Shown here: piece by piece, positions 4,835 to 5,339 of the stretch
How positions within the stretch are numbered: position 1 is the first letter of the stretch
Layout: each line of letters begins with the position of its first letter
The notes under the pieces: model-generated
The model's input: only the letters and a program-made list of their open reading frames with translations
Told to the model about the DNA's origin: nothing
Databases searched by the model: none
Source: Burkholderiales bacterium
GTDB taxonomy: Bacteria > Pseudomonadota > Gammaproteobacteria > Burkholderiales > SG8-39
Assembly: GCA_027457185.1 (NCBI GenBank)
Contig: DAIDTN010000205.1
Coordinates: forward strand, 1 to 5,339
Direction: 5' to 3'
DNA length: 5,339 bases
Program-made: the position numbers and the translations under genes

Positions 4835-5339
4835 ATGAATAAAATCCTGAAATACGCATTGTTCACTGTACTCGGCATCATCGTCGTCCTGATTGCGGTG
4901 GCGGTATACATCGCCGCGACCTTCAACCCGAATGACTACAAGCCGCAGATCGTGCAACTCGTGAAGGAAAAACTCGATCGCACGCTCAAGATCAACGGCG
5001 ACATCAAGCTGACGTTCTATCCGGCGCTGGGCGCCGATCTTGGCGGGCTGGCGCTGTCCGAGCGTGGGAGTGCAAAGGAATTCGCGTCGGTCGAGGCGGC
5101 GCGCGTGTCGCTGCAGCTGTTGCCGCTGCTGTCGCGCGAACTGGTGGTCAGCCGGGTCGAAGTGCGCGGCCTGCGCGCGAATCTGGTCAAGCACAAGGAC
5201 GGCAGCACCAATGTGGACGACCTCACTGGCGGCGAAGCGGGCAAAGCGAAGCAGGCGCCCGGCGCGGAGGAAAAGCCGGCGCAGAAGCCGATTCAGTTCG
5301 ACATCGATCACGTGCTGATCCAGGACGCCAGCCTGGGCT
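4835..5339 (+). CDS. AsmA family protein, N-terminal part (3' end beyond window)
   Basis: The frame is open from ATG 4835 to the window end, giving 168 residues without a stop. It begins with a short basic tip and one strong hydrophobic helix (about residues 7-28), then the AsmA-type sequence FNPNDYKPQIVQLVKEK, LKINGDIKLTFYPALGADL, and repeated beta-strand-like segments with Leu-Val alternation (VSLQLLPLLSRELVVSRVEV), followed by a charged Ala/Lys/Glu-rich linker and FDIDHVLIQDASL. AsmA-family proteins anchor in the inner membrane and extend into the periplasm as bridge-like beta structures tied to phospholipid or outer-membrane homeostasis; full members are commonly 600 or more residues, so most of the gene is missing. 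GGGTG at 4824-4828 is a weak ribosome site. GTG 4826, three codons upstream in frame, is an alternative start. The gene is separated from the permease by about 280 bp and is probably its own unit. Confidence 0.88.
   Translation, partial: MNKILKYALFTVLGIIVVLIAVAVYIAATFNPNDYKPQIVQLVKEKLDRTLKINGDIKLTFYPALGADLGGLALSERGSAKEFASVEAARVSLQLLPLLSRELVVSRVEVRGLRANLVKHKDGSTNVDDLTGGEAGKAKQAPGAEEKPAQKPIQFDIDHVLIQDASLG

Noticed and set aside
4627..4842. Small + strand ORF of 71 codons overlapping the AsmA start
   Set aside because: It has no ribosome site, Arg/Ser/Pro-rich composition, and runs in a different frame from the DUF4197-like stretch; it is most likely spurious.

Overview
The window is GC-rich, densely packed proteobacterial DNA with every recognisable gene on the + strand. 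The gene families (short sterol-desaturase-like hydroxylase, TVP38/VTT-rhodanese fusion, DsrE protein, membrane-anchored c554-type multiheme cytochrome, EamA permease with a histidine tail, AsmA) and the codon usage suggest a respiratory betaproteobacterium, perhaps of the Rhodocyclales/Nitrosomonadales type. That placement is inference; no rRNA or marker gene is present.

Layout: (1) 1-701, the 3' part of a fatty-acid hydroxylase/sterol desaturase family membrane protein. (2) 688-1674, a VTT (TVP38/TMEM64, SNARE-associated) membrane domain fused to a C-terminal rhodanese domain; its start overlaps the previous gene by 14 bp. (3) 1696-2046, a small DsrE-family protein with a CxxC pair, 21 bp downstream. 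(4) 2047-2175, a spacer with repeated GTGCCG words forming two perfect short hairpins. (5) 2176-3396, a membrane-anchored periplasmic pentaheme cytochrome c. (6) 3397-3503, a spacer with a strong stem-loop just after the cytochrome stop. (7) 3504-4553, an EamA/DMT permease ending in a 61-residue tail with 24 histidines. (8) 4554-4834, about 280 bp with no intact gene but with a stretch whose translation resembles the C-terminal half of DUF4197 proteins, probably a gene remnant. (9) 4835 to the window end, the N-terminal part of an AsmA-family protein.

The first three genes are almost certainly co-transcribed, and the cytochrome may be read through from them. The most interesting grouping is rhodanese (sulfane-sulfur transferase fold) on a membrane scaffold, a DsrE-type sulfur-relay-like protein and a multiheme c cytochrome. 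All three are chemically compatible with sulfur or redox handling at the inner membrane, but no substrate can be read from the sequence. The permease and AsmA gene look like separate transcription units for metal/metabolite transport and envelope maintenance. No CRISPR array, tRNA, rRNA, insertion sequence or phage gene is visible.
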